Shown piece by piece: positions 1 through 5,652 of a DNA stretch of 6,709 nucleotides. The stretch's first letter is position 1, and every line of letters starts with the position of its first letter. The stretch is from positions 1-6,709 of the forward strand of contig JAEORM010000038.1 in assembly GCA_016840905.1 (NCBI GenBank), written 5' to 3'. The position numbers and the translations under genes are program-made. The stretch is from Candidatus Gerdarchaeota archaeon. GTDB lineage: Archaea; Asgardarchaeota; Heimdallarchaeia; JABLTI01. The notes under the pieces were generated by a model. That model was given only the letters and a program-made list of their open reading frames with translations, did no database searches and was not told the origin of the DNA.

Positions 1-890
1 GTAACAGTTTTTCGTAATTTATCTATTTCACTATCTTTCTGTTGTATACCTTCTTTGTAGCTATTCATTGCAGCGGTTGCTTCTTTCAAATTAACTTCCA
101 ATTCATCAGCACGTTCACGTTCCATTGCTAATAGTTGATCCAATCTGTTTTTCTCAGATTCCAATTTCTCCGAACCAGAGGCTTTCATTTGTTGAACACG
201 TTTTTCTAATGAATCAATTTGTTCTTTTTGTGCTTCAATTGTTTTTTGTTGTTCTTCAAATAGGTCTTCCTTTTCTGTAAGCAATGAAGAAGCTTGATCT
301 CTTTCTTGAGACAAATCACCAAATTGAGATTGTAAATCTTCTATTTCCATACGTTGTTGGGCTAATGTCTCTCCTAAATCCATAACTTGTTTTTCATACA
401 TTTCAATAGTACGTTTCTGTTCGTCTACCTGTTCCTGAAGACGATTTAATTCATCAATCTGTCCTTCCCCTTTTATTTTGATTTTATTTTGCTCATCTTC
501 AAAAGTCTTTTGTGATTCAATAATTTGAGCTTTTAACCGAGTGTTTTCTTGTTCTAATTCAGCAATTCTTTGGGTAGCTTCACCACTAAAACTTAGATTT
601 CCAGATAATGCACTACTAAGTGTATTACCCAGTATTTTACTTCCATTACCAGAGGTATTGGTAAGAATTTGTTTCATATAATCTAATTCAATTGATTTAA
701 TTGTATCAAAAATTTTTCCAACATCTTGTGGTGAATAGCTTGCTTTTGAAGTGGCCAGAAAATTATTCTTTTGTTCATCAAACCTTGAAGAAAATTGTAA
801 TTCAATATTAGATTTCAAATCTTGCATTTCAGCAAGAAAACGAACAACAGATTGCCTTTTTATTTCATCAATATTTGGTGGTTGTGACAT
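1..890 (-). CDS. Long coiled-coil protein of unknown function (3' end cut by window edge)
   Basis: I do not recognise a family. The frame is open from an ATG at 888-890 to the left edge, giving 296 full codons with no stop, so the protein is longer than seen. Residues 1-77 are mixed and probably helical. Residues 78-105 are a Ser/Gly/Asn-rich linker. From about residue 107 to the edge the chain is an almost unbroken Glu/Gln/Lys/Leu-rich heptad pattern (for example RIAELEQENTRLKAQ near 108-122), typical of a long parallel coiled coil. Only a short Gly/Ser break near 237-240 interrupts it. There is no signal peptide or membrane segment, so it is probably cytoplasmic. The start is supported by AGAGG on the minus strand at 898-902, 7 bases before the ATG. 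Golgin-, SMC- or kinesin-like similarity would be expected from composition alone and says nothing about function. The reading frame is certain; the role is not. Confidence 0.85.
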   Translation of the reverse strand, partial: MSQPPNIDEIKRQSVVRFLAEMQDLKSNIELQFSSRFDEQKNNFLATSKASYSPQDVGKIFDTIKSIELDYMKQILTNTSGNGSKILGNTLSSALSGNLSFSGEATQRIAELEQENTRLKAQIIESQKTFEDEQNKIKIKGEGQIDELNRLQEQVDEQKRTIEMYEKQVMDLGETLAQQRMEIEDLQSQFGDLSQERDQASSLLTEKEDLFEEQQKTIEAQKEQIDSLEKRVQQMKASGSEKLESEKNRLDQLLAMERERADELEVNLKEATAAMNSYKEGIQQKDSEIDKLRKTV

Positions 891-897
891 TCTAAAG

Positions 898-932
898 CCT
901 CTTTCAATTAATAATTACTAATTATTTTTAAG
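898..932 (-). promoter_or_regulatory. Candidate promoter and ribosome binding site of the coiled-coil gene
   Basis: On the minus strand CTTAAAAATAAT (932-921) is a TATA-box-like element 31-42 bases before the ATG. This predicts transcription starting close to 900 with a very short leader. AGAGG at 902-898 would be the ribosome binding site, and it may lie at the extreme 5' end of the message. The whole region is AT-rich, so TATA matches are weak evidence. Confidence 0.4.
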
Positions 933-1051
933 TACTTCACTAATCAGTAAATGATATTATATTTTTGCTTTTTTAATAGTTTAGCTTGGTATATACATCA
1001 TCAAATTAGTAAATAAATATACTAAATATCTAGAGGATATATTTTTTCCTT

Positions 1052-1067
1052 AAAAAAACCTTTTTTT
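1052..1067 (-). terminator. Oligo-T/oligo-A terminator candidate after the nuclease gene
   Basis: The plus strand reads A7 (1052-1058), CC, T7 (1061-1067). The minus-strand transcript therefore meets a run of seven U residues about 40 bases after the nuclease stop codon. Archaeal intrinsic termination is driven mainly by such U-tracts. The A7 and T7 arms could also pair, but the two-base loop makes a hairpin unlikely. Confidence 0.45.
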
Positions 1068-1104
1068 GCAGTATTTTTTGTGAAAATAAAATATCTATCT
1101 ATTA

Positions 1105-1788
1105 TTAGCCATCAATAGTTAACTGAAAAATATCCTCATAATAGAGGTAGAAATTTTGCAAGAATGAACGAAATTTTGTGAAAGGGACAATTGGAACTTG
1201 TTCATAGAAAAATAATTCATCATCTAACCAGGTGATTATGATAGGTATTAGTTTTAATGTTTTCCAAGAACTAACATTTATTTTCTGCTTTAAATTCTCA
1301 ATGGAATCTTTAACTGCATGAATTCTTTCAAGTTGATCTTCAGCTGCTTTTTTCAAAACTGATTTCTTACCAGTTCCACCATAATGCTTACAATCAATAA
1401 GTAAAACATAAGGTTTGTTTTTTAAAATAACATCAATTTGATATTTGCGCTCTTCTGTAGAGAAATTCAAGCCTGTTTTTGACTCGTAACCGAATTCATC
1501 ACCAACGATTGTTGTTAAAATCTCAAATTCTTGCCAAGAAAGTTCTTTAATGATTCGATCAAAGTCCATGCCATTTTTTGCCCATAAAATAGCTAATCGT
1601 GCTCTTTGTTCTCGTGTTATTTGATAATTATCATCAATCGTTTTTTGAAAGGTAAATCCATTAGCTTTAAGTTCTTCTAAAAATTTAATTACGCGTATAC
1701 TGTTGGTCATTTCTTCTAATTCTTTGACTATAATGAATGGCTCTATTTTGGTTTGATGTAGAAGTAAAATCGCTAATTCTTTATCCAA
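1105..1788 (-). CDS. PD-(D/E)XK nuclease (restriction-endonuclease-like)
   Basis: A 227-residue protein predicted to be a metal-dependent DNA nuclease of the restriction-endonuclease-like fold (Mrr or Holliday-resolvase type). The core runs from about residue 84 to 160. It has helix WQEFE with Glu87/Glu89, then Asp119 in QIDVI at the end of one strand, then Asp132-Cys-Lys134 in VLLIDCKHY on the next strand, and Gln152 in the following helix (EDQLER). This order matches the E-D-(D/E)xK-Q signature of the superfamily. Residues 1-75 are helical and could form a winged-helix DNA-binding domain. The C-terminal part (180-227) is hydrophobic and aromatic but lacks a clear membrane segment. The start is a TTG: an in-frame TAG lies two codons upstream, GGAA sits just before it, and the next Met is residue 27. 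The gene stands alone with no methylase beside it, so a repair or defence role cannot be separated. The fold is fairly secure; the substrate is unknown. Confidence 0.8.
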   Translation of the reverse strand: MDKELAILLLHQTKIEPFIIVKELEEMTNSIRVIKFLEELKANGFTFQKTIDDNYQITREQRARLAILWAKNGMDFDRIIKELSWQEFEILTTIVGDEFGYESKTGLNFSTEERKYQIDVILKNKPYVLLIDCKHYGGTGKKSVLKKAAEDQLERIHAVKDSIENLKQKINVSSWKTLKLIPIIITWLDDELFFYEQVPIVPFTKFRSFLQNFYLYYEDIFQLTIDG

Positions 1789-1835
1789 GAGTTCCTACCA
1801 ACCATTAAAAATGAGTAATAATAATTAAAAATAAT
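1789..1835 (-). promoter_or_regulatory. Candidate promoter and ribosome binding site of the nuclease gene
   Basis: On the minus strand an A/T-only TATA-like stretch, TTTTTAATTATT, lies at about 1834-1820. It is some 35-45 bases before the TTG start and would give a short leader. The leader carries AGGAA (1796-1792) directly before the start, which supports the non-ATG start codon. The TATA element is a weak match. Confidence 0.35.
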
Positions 1836-1842
1836 TTGGATA

Positions 1843-1857
1843 ACAATGAAGCATTGT
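1843..1857. promoter_or_regulatory. Palindrome in the divergent promoter region (candidate operator)
   Basis: ACAATG-AAG-CATTGT is a perfect 6-bp inverted repeat with a 3-base spacer. It lies between the predicted TATA boxes of the divergent nuclease and epimerase genes. Its size and position fit the binding site of a dimeric helix-turn-helix regulator controlling one or both genes. No second copy was seen in the window. Confidence 0.35.
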
Positions 1858-1884
1858 CTAAGAAAAGCGAAAGTTTTAAACAAT

Positions 1885-1928
1885 TAAATTAATGGTACTA
1901 TAAAAGAAAGATAATGAATTCTTGGTGA
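1885..1928 (+). promoter_or_regulatory. Candidate promoter and ribosome binding site of the epimerase gene
   Basis: TATAAAAG at 1899-1906 is the best TATA-box match in the window. A second AT-rich candidate is TTAAATTAA just upstream, near 1885-1893. GGTGA at 1924-1928 lies 5 bases before the TTG at 1934 and decides that start. If TATAAAAG is used, transcription would begin at about 1925-1930 and cut into the GGTGA. Use of the upstream box would leave a leader of about 20 bases with the site intact. Confidence 0.45.
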
Positions 1929-1933
1929 GAAAT

Positions 1934-2884
1934 TTGTCAAAACACATTCTTGTAACTGGTGGTTGTGGTTTTATTGGTAGTAACATTGTTAAAAGATTAG
2001 TCAGAGAAGGCTATTATGTATCCGTAATAGATGATTTAACAACTGGTAAAAAAGACTACATACAGGAATGTTTAGAGGGGAAAAATTGCCAATTGATTGA
2101 GGAGAGCATAGTTGATTATGCTGCAATGGAGCGAGCTATGGAAGGTATAGATGTTGTGATACATGAAGCAGCAAATCCTGATGTTCGTTCAAGTAAAGAT
2201 AATTTATTTAGAGATTTCGAGATTAATGTGAAAGGTACATTAAATATTCTTCAAGCAATGGCTACACATGACGTATCTAAAATTATTTTCGCATCCTCAG
2301 CTGGTACTGTTTATGGAGAAACTGAAAAAATACCAACACCTGAAAATCATTTTCTAGCTCCAATAAGTCATTATGGAGCATCAAAAGCAGCAAGTGAACA
2401 ATATCTTTCAAGTTTTTCTAGCCTTTACAATATTGAAGCTTACTCACTAAGACTTGGAAATATCTATGGCCCACCATCCAATCATGGTGTTATGTTTGAC
2501 TTTTTTATGAAATTAAAAAAAGATCCGACATCATTAGAGATACTTGGTAATGGTCAACAAGTGAAATCTTATCTATATGTCGATGATTGTGTTGAAGCAC
2601 ACATATCTGCTTTAAACACTGAAAAATCAAAATATATGGTTTTCAATATTACCTCGAATGAAGCAACTACTGTAAATCAAATTGCTTCTGAAATGATCAA
2701 CGCTATGAATTTGAAAGAAGTGAAATTATCATACACGGGTGGAGAACGAGGTTGGGAAGGAGATGTAAAAAGAGCTGTTGTTGACATTACAAAAGCTCAA
2801 AAGATTCTACATTGGTCTCCGAAAATAAAAATTAGTGAAGGAATTAGGAACTATGTCTCTTGGTTGAGAGATAAATATCCTTAA
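1934..2884 (+). CDS. NAD-dependent nucleotide-sugar epimerase (UDP-glucose 4-epimerase-like, extended SDR)
   Basis: A 316-residue extended short-chain dehydrogenase, the usual length for sugar-nucleotide 4-epimerases and dehydratases. The Rossmann NAD-binding loop TGGCGFIG is at residues 8-15. An acidic Asp-Asp (33-34) after the second strand suits NAD rather than NADP. The catalytic triad is Ser122 (ASSAGTVYG), Tyr147 and Lys151 (YGASK). The C-terminal substrate-binding half has RLGNIYGP (173-180), the YVDDC motif (215-219) and GGERGWEGDV (269-278). The last of these is typical of archaeal UDP-glucose/UDP-GlcNAc 4-epimerase relatives. It probably interconverts a UDP-hexose with its C4 epimer in the cytoplasm, for glycan assembly. 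I chose TTG at 1934 because GGTGA precedes it and it gives the family's short N-terminus (SKHILVTGG). TTG at 1922 or GTG at 1925 would add three or four residues. It ends 2 bases from the convergent HAD gene. The exact sugar is inference. Confidence 0.88.
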   Translation: MSKHILVTGGCGFIGSNIVKRLVREGYYVSVIDDLTTGKKDYIQECLEGKNCQLIEESIVDYAAMERAMEGIDVVIHEAANPDVRSSKDNLFRDFEINVKGTLNILQAMATHDVSKIIFASSAGTVYGETEKIPTPENHFLAPISHYGASKAASEQYLSSFSSLYNIEAYSLRLGNIYGPPSNHGVMFDFFMKLKKDPTSLEILGNGQQVKSYLYVDDCVEAHISALNTEKSKYMVFNITSNEATTVNQIASEMINAMNLKEVKLSYTGGERGWEGDVKRAVVDITKAQKILHWSPKIKISEGIRNYVSWLRDKYP

Positions 2885-2886
2885 AA

Positions 2887-3552
2887 TTAGTTTAATTTCA
2901 TTAAATCAACTAATTCATCCATTGCAGTTATGTGTTTCCAAATATTGATATTATATTTATTGGGGTCTAATTCATCTTTATTAAATAAAATAAATCTAAT
3001 ATTAGCATTCTTGGCTGCCATGCCATCTACCCAAGAATCACCCACAAATACCACATTAATAGGATCTAATTGTAATTTTTGAATAATAAGCTCTATTCCT
3101 TCCTTATCAGGTTTCATTTTTGTGATATCATCTCGTGCAACAATTAAATCAAAGAAATCTTTTATTTGAAATCTTTCTAATACTTCTAAAGTAGGCATAC
3201 GAGAATTATTAGTTAAAATAGAGATTGAAAAATTATTTTCATTTAACCATTTAAGCATAGAAATAACCTCAGCATCAATAGAAATATTCTCCATTCCTAA
3301 ACGTTCGAAATTTTCAACTACTTTCCATAATTCTAATGCAATATTGGTATTATTTTCGTCATCATATTTTTTAGCTTCATCAATAATATTTCCCGCAGTA
3401 TATCTATTGGGGATTTCTTCGTCTCGTCCAAGATCAATCCCATACTCCCTGATCATTTGTGCTAAGCTGATTTTCATTGCTGGAAAATTAATATTAGATT
3501 TAGCAAGTGTATTATCAAAGTCAAAGATTATACCAAATTTCTTTTCAGTCAT
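2887..3552 (-). CDS. HAD-superfamily phosphatase (haloacid dehalogenase-like hydrolase)
   Basis: A 221-residue HAD hydrolase with all four motifs. Motif I is DFDNTL with nucleophile Asp11 and acid/base Asp13. Motif II is Thr114 in SILTNNS. Motif III is Lys147 in TKMKPDK. Motif IV is GDSWVDG with Asp172 and Asp176 for magnesium. Residues about 18-95 form a helical C1 cap, as in phosphoglycolate or sugar-phosphate phosphatases, so a small phosphorylated metabolite is the likely substrate. It follows the sugar nucleotidyltransferase by 16 bases on the same strand and is probably its operon partner, suggesting a sugar phosphate. The ATG at 3550-3552 is chosen because GGTGA (3561-3557) sits 4 bases before it and it gives a normal HAD N-terminus. 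An ATG at 3594 would add 14 residues without a ribosome binding site and overlap the upstream gene. Family assignment is firm; the substrate is not known. Confidence 0.87.
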   Translation of the reverse strand: MTEKKFGIIFDFDNTLAKSNINFPAMKISLAQMIREYGIDLGRDEEIPNRYTAGNIIDEAKKYDDENNTNIALELWKVVENFERLGMENISIDAEVISMLKWLNENNFSISILTNNSRMPTLEVLERFQIKDFFDLIVARDDITKMKPDKEGIELIIQKLQLDPINVVFVGDSWVDGMAAKNANIRFILFNKDELDPNKYNINIWKHITAMDELVDLMKLN

Positions 3553-3568
3553 TATTTCACCGCATATA

Positions 3569-4771
3569 TTATTTGTCATTTTCTTTAGAATCATTGGTTA
3601 AAATCGAATGAGCGGATTTACTAATTCCTTTTGTTATTTTAGTATTTGTTTTAACAATGGTTTTCCCACCTATAATAATAAAATTATCAAGTGAAAGATC
3701 ATTGTTATTTAGAGGTTTTTCGGGTAAAATTATTACATTATCACCTACAAGTATTTCTTCCGCAGAAATAAAATTAGTAATATTGTTGTTAGCACCAATA
3801 CGACAATTATCCATAATTAAAGAATTACTAATACTAGTATTTAATCCAATTTCACAATTTTTGCCAATAAACGTATATGGCCCAATAATTGCTCCCGATT
3901 CTATTAATGTTTCTTTTCCAAGTAAAACAGGTCCTCGTATTATTACATCAGATAATTTTAACTCCAATCTTTCCTCAAAGTAGATCTCTTCTGCTGCTTT
4001 AAATCCAATACCACCTCCACTATGAAATTGCATACAAAGTAATTTTGGATTTGGTAGCAAGAAATTTTGAGCTTGAAATAGGTCAAATGGATTTTCAAGA
4101 CTCATCCATTTTTGGGTTATTACTGCAGCAATAGTTTTTGTTGTACCAAGCATAGATATTGCATCAGTAATTTCATATTCTCCTCGAGAAGAAAGTGGCG
4201 TTTTCTTTAAAGCTTCGAAAATCTCTCTCTCAAATAAATAAACCCCAGCATTGATATAACCAATCTCATCACTGATTTCCCCACTCACTTTTTCCTTTAT
4301 CGCTAAAACCTTGCCATCAGCAGTTATTTGTAATTGACCATAGCGTTTATTTTTTCCAGGAAAAACAAGCATCGTGCATGCTGCCTGAATTTTATTATGG
4401 TGTTCAATAAGATTAGGTAAAATTACTTCTAAATTAGTTAAAATATCACCATTTAAAACTAAACATTGTTGGAAATCCTCAATAAAAGGTTCAGCTTGAG
4501 CTAAAGCATCACCTGTTCCTTGTGGAGGATCTTGTATTGCAAACCTAACTTTTGTTGAAAATTTGGTTTGAGAAAAAAGCTCTTTCATCGCTTCTTTTTG
4601 CCAAGGTGAAATAACTAGAACTAATTTATCAAGTAATCCTGTTGAATCAATCATTTCAGCTAATTTCAATAGTAATGGTTGATTAAGTATTGGAAGAGAT
4701 CCTTTTAACCTTGTATCAGTAAGAGGTTGCATACGTTTTCCTTTACCCGCTGCTAGAATTATAACAATCAT
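3569..4771 (-). CDS. Sugar-1-phosphate nucleotidyltransferase with left-handed beta-helix C-terminal domain
   Basis: A 400-residue, probably cytoplasmic enzyme expected to join a sugar-1-phosphate to UTP or dTTP, giving an NDP-sugar and pyrophosphate. The N-terminal Rossmann-like domain (1-235) has LAAGKGKRMQPLT (6-18) with Lys23 nearby, QGTGDAL (84-90), NGD (107-109) for metal binding, KEK (159-161), NAGVYLF (174-180) and GEYEITDAI (197-205). These match the glucose-1-phosphate thymidylyl/uridylyltransferase family. Hexapeptide repeats from about 275 to 350 form a beta-helix, as in archaeal bifunctional ST0452-type enzymes of about the same length. The acetyltransferase signature of those proteins (an H-x-x-Y-x-G-D segment and GAGT) is not visible, so a second activity is doubtful. 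ATG at 4771 is preferred because GTGAT lies 6 bases upstream; an in-frame TTG at 4786 would add only five residues. It leads an operon with the HAD gene. The sugar and nucleotide are unassigned. Confidence 0.87.
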   Translation of the reverse strand: MIVIILAAGKGKRMQPLTDTRLKGSLPILNQPLLLKLAEMIDSTGLLDKLVLVISPWQKEAMKELFSQTKFSTKVRFAIQDPPQGTGDALAQAEPFIEDFQQCLVLNGDILTNLEVILPNLIEHHNKIQAACTMLVFPGKNKRYGQLQITADGKVLAIKEKVSGEISDEIGYINAGVYLFEREIFEALKKTPLSSRGEYEITDAISMLGTTKTIAAVITQKWMSLENPFDLFQAQNFLLPNPKLLCMQFHSGGGIGFKAAEEIYFEERLELKLSDVIIRGPVLLGKETLIESGAIIGPYTFIGKNCEIGLNTSISNSLIMDNCRIGANNNITNFISAEEILVGDNVIILPEKPLNNNDLSLDNFIIIGGKTIVKTNTKITKGISKSAHSILTNDSKENDK

Positions 4772-4800
4772 TGACCAATCACACAAGACAATAAACGTCT

Positions 4801-4813
4801 ATTACTTAGTAAT
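4801..4813. promoter_or_regulatory. 13-bp palindrome at the operon transcription start (candidate operator)
   Basis: ATTACT-T-AGTAAT is a perfect 6-bp inverted repeat with a 1-base centre. It sits directly downstream of the minus-strand TATA-like box and just upstream of or over the predicted transcription start of the nucleotidyltransferase-HAD operon. A protein bound there would block transcription initiation. AT-rich palindromes of this size can arise by chance, but the position is notable. Confidence 0.4.
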
Positions 4814-4815
4814 GA

Positions 4816-4827
4816 CCTATTTTAAGT
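4816..4827 (-). promoter_or_regulatory. TATA box of the nucleotidyltransferase-HAD operon
   Basis: The minus strand reads ACTTAAAATAGG (4827-4816), a good archaeal TATA-like element about 50 bases before the ATG at 4771. With the usual spacing, transcription would start near 4797. That leaves a leader of about 25 bases holding the GTGAT ribosome binding site. A terminator just upstream (4874-4890) supports an independent promoter here. Confidence 0.45.
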
Positions 4828-4857
4828 TTGTTTGAAGATTCCAGTAAATACAAATAA

Positions 4858-4890
4858 AGAATAAAAGAAGCTACTCGGTAAAAAACCGAG
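4858..4890 (-). terminator. Hairpin and T-rich terminator after the UEV gene
   Basis: Four bases after the UEV stop codon the minus strand reads CTCGGT, a five-base T loop, ACCGAG (4890-4874). This is a perfect 6-bp, GC-rich stem in otherwise AT-rich DNA. It is followed by a T-rich stretch, CTTCTTTTATTCTTT. The layout is that of an intrinsic terminator or an RNA 3'-end stabilising hairpin, and it separates the UEV gene from the sugar operon. Confidence 0.65.
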
Positions 4891-4894
4891 ATAA

Positions 4895-5572
4895 CTAACT
4901 AGTTAAAACAAGTAATTGAAGCTGAGTGCGAATTCGTAAATATTCTTTCGCAAAATCAACAGAAGTAACGTCGGCCCAATGGAAGCGTTCTTCTATATCG
5001 AAGAGCTCTTCTTCAAGTTCAAGCTTACGTTTGTTAATATATTTCTCACGTTCAGATGATTGATCTACCTTGGAACGACCTGCTAAAGCACTCTTGATAC
5101 GAGCGATTTCAAGTTCCTTCTGTCTCAATACTTCATCTAATTGATCCTTTTGACGGTTGTAAACCTCAAAAGCATCTGTTGGAGGTGTTTTAGGTTCAAT
5201 ACCTTTCTCAAGTAAATGACGGGCAGGACGCAAGGGTTCTCGAGCGAATAAACCTTTAATGGAGTTTGCTACTTGAAAAAGATGATATTCTGGACTCCAG
5301 CGTTTAACAATCCAAAGATCAATGATGCCACCTTTAGAAACTCTAGGATGTTCAACTTCAGAAATCATTTTCACTAAAGGAGGAGTAGCTGGGAATCCAT
5401 CAAGGATTTCAATTTCTACAGTAAAATAACGATCTTTAAATTCTCCTCTACCTGGTATTAAGCCACGCCAACAGGTCATATCACCTTTCCACGGCTCAAA
5501 TCCACGACCTTTTTCGTACATTAGATTCGCTTCGCGTGCGAGAATAATATCGGGAATATTTTTTATTACCAT
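4895..5572 (-). CDS. ESCRT-I Vps23/TSG101-like protein: UEV domain, coiled coil, steadiness-box-like C-terminus
   Basis: A 225-residue protein. Residues 1-120 have the ubiquitin-conjugating (E2) fold: an N-terminal helix, W35-R-G-L-I-P-G41, Y49-F-T-V-E-I, the F60-P-A-T-P-P65 loop, H75-P76 and W92-S-P94, then helices. In active E2s the segment G-x-I-C-L follows H-P-N. Here it reads GGIIDLWIV (81-89), so the catalytic Cys is Asp85 and the HPN Asn is Arg77. This makes it a UEV (E2 variant) that cannot form a ubiquitin thioester. Residues 135-197 are a charged coiled coil. Residues 200-223 (ADVTSVDFAKEY, then R-x-R-x-Q-L-Q-L) resemble the TSG101 steadiness box, which packs with Vps28 and Vps37 in the ESCRT-I headpiece. 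The likely role is ubiquitin or cargo recognition in ESCRT membrane remodelling. The ATG at 5572 has no clear ribosome binding site and may be leaderless. No other ESCRT gene is in the window. Alternative: an unrelated UEV adaptor. Confidence 0.8.
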   Translation of the reverse strand: MVIKNIPDIILAREANLMYEKGRGFEPWKGDMTCWRGLIPGRGEFKDRYFTVEIEILDGFPATPPLVKMISEVEHPRVSKGGIIDLWIVKRWSPEYHLFQVANSIKGLFAREPLRPARHLLEKGIEPKTPPTDAFEVYNRQKDQLDEVLRQKELEIARIKSALAGRSKVDQSSEREKYINKRKLELEEELFDIEERFHWADVTSVDFAKEYLRIRTQLQLLVLTS

Positions 5573-5652
5573 ACTAATAACAACTCAGTAAATCTTCTAA
5601 TAGTTTATGGGTGTTCGTACTTATTAAACAATTCTTTTTGGTCAAACTATTA
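5573..5652 (-). promoter_or_regulatory. Short leader/promoter region of the UEV gene
   Basis: These 80 bases separate the regulator stop codon from the UEV start. The minus strand has GTTTAATAA (5629-5621), a weak TATA-like element preceded by an A-rich stretch. It is about 50 bases before the ATG. No T-tract or hairpin follows the regulator gene, so read-through co-transcription from the regulator is equally possible. Confidence 0.3.

Larger units (their letters stand above)
891..1104. other. AT-rich intergenic region
   Basis: These 214 bases between two minus-strand genes hold no plausible reading frame and no tRNA-like fold. They contain the promoter of the coiled-coil gene near 898-932, a run of A7-CC-T7 at 1052-1067, and several T-runs. 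A 5-bp inverted repeat (ATATC/GATAT, 1026-1040) is too short to interpret. I see nothing else. Confidence 0.7.

Noticed and set aside
1026..1040. Inverted repeat ATATC-TAGAG-GATAT
   Set aside because: The 5-bp AT-rich arms are too short to stand out from background in this intergenic region, and it is far from both predicted promoters.
891..1104. tRNA, small RNA or CRISPR repeats in the gap
   Set aside because: There is no cloverleaf-like pairing, no GC-rich segment and no regularly spaced repeat in the 214 AT-rich bases.
1105..1788. The nuclease gene as a transposase or mobile element
   Set aside because: No terminal inverted repeats, target-site duplication or partner transposition gene is visible around it, and base composition matches the neighbours.
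1914..1928. ATG at 1914 as the epimerase start
   Set aside because: It is out of frame with the epimerase and reaches a stop after four codons.
3344..3601. Plus-strand open frame of 85 codons
   Set aside because: It lies antisense to the HAD gene and its upstream junction. The product is a hydrophobic, low-information sequence and no ribosome binding site is evident, so it is a shadow of the real gene.
3657..3983. Plus-strand open frame of 108 codons
   Set aside because: It lies antisense to the beta-helix part of the nucleotidyltransferase. The hexapeptide repeats on the minus strand explain the open frame and its repetitive Ile/Leu composition.
4895..5572. Reading the UEV gene as an active ubiquitin-conjugating E2 enzyme
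   Set aside because: The catalytic Cys position is Asp and no other Cys is near the active site, so thioester formation is not possible.
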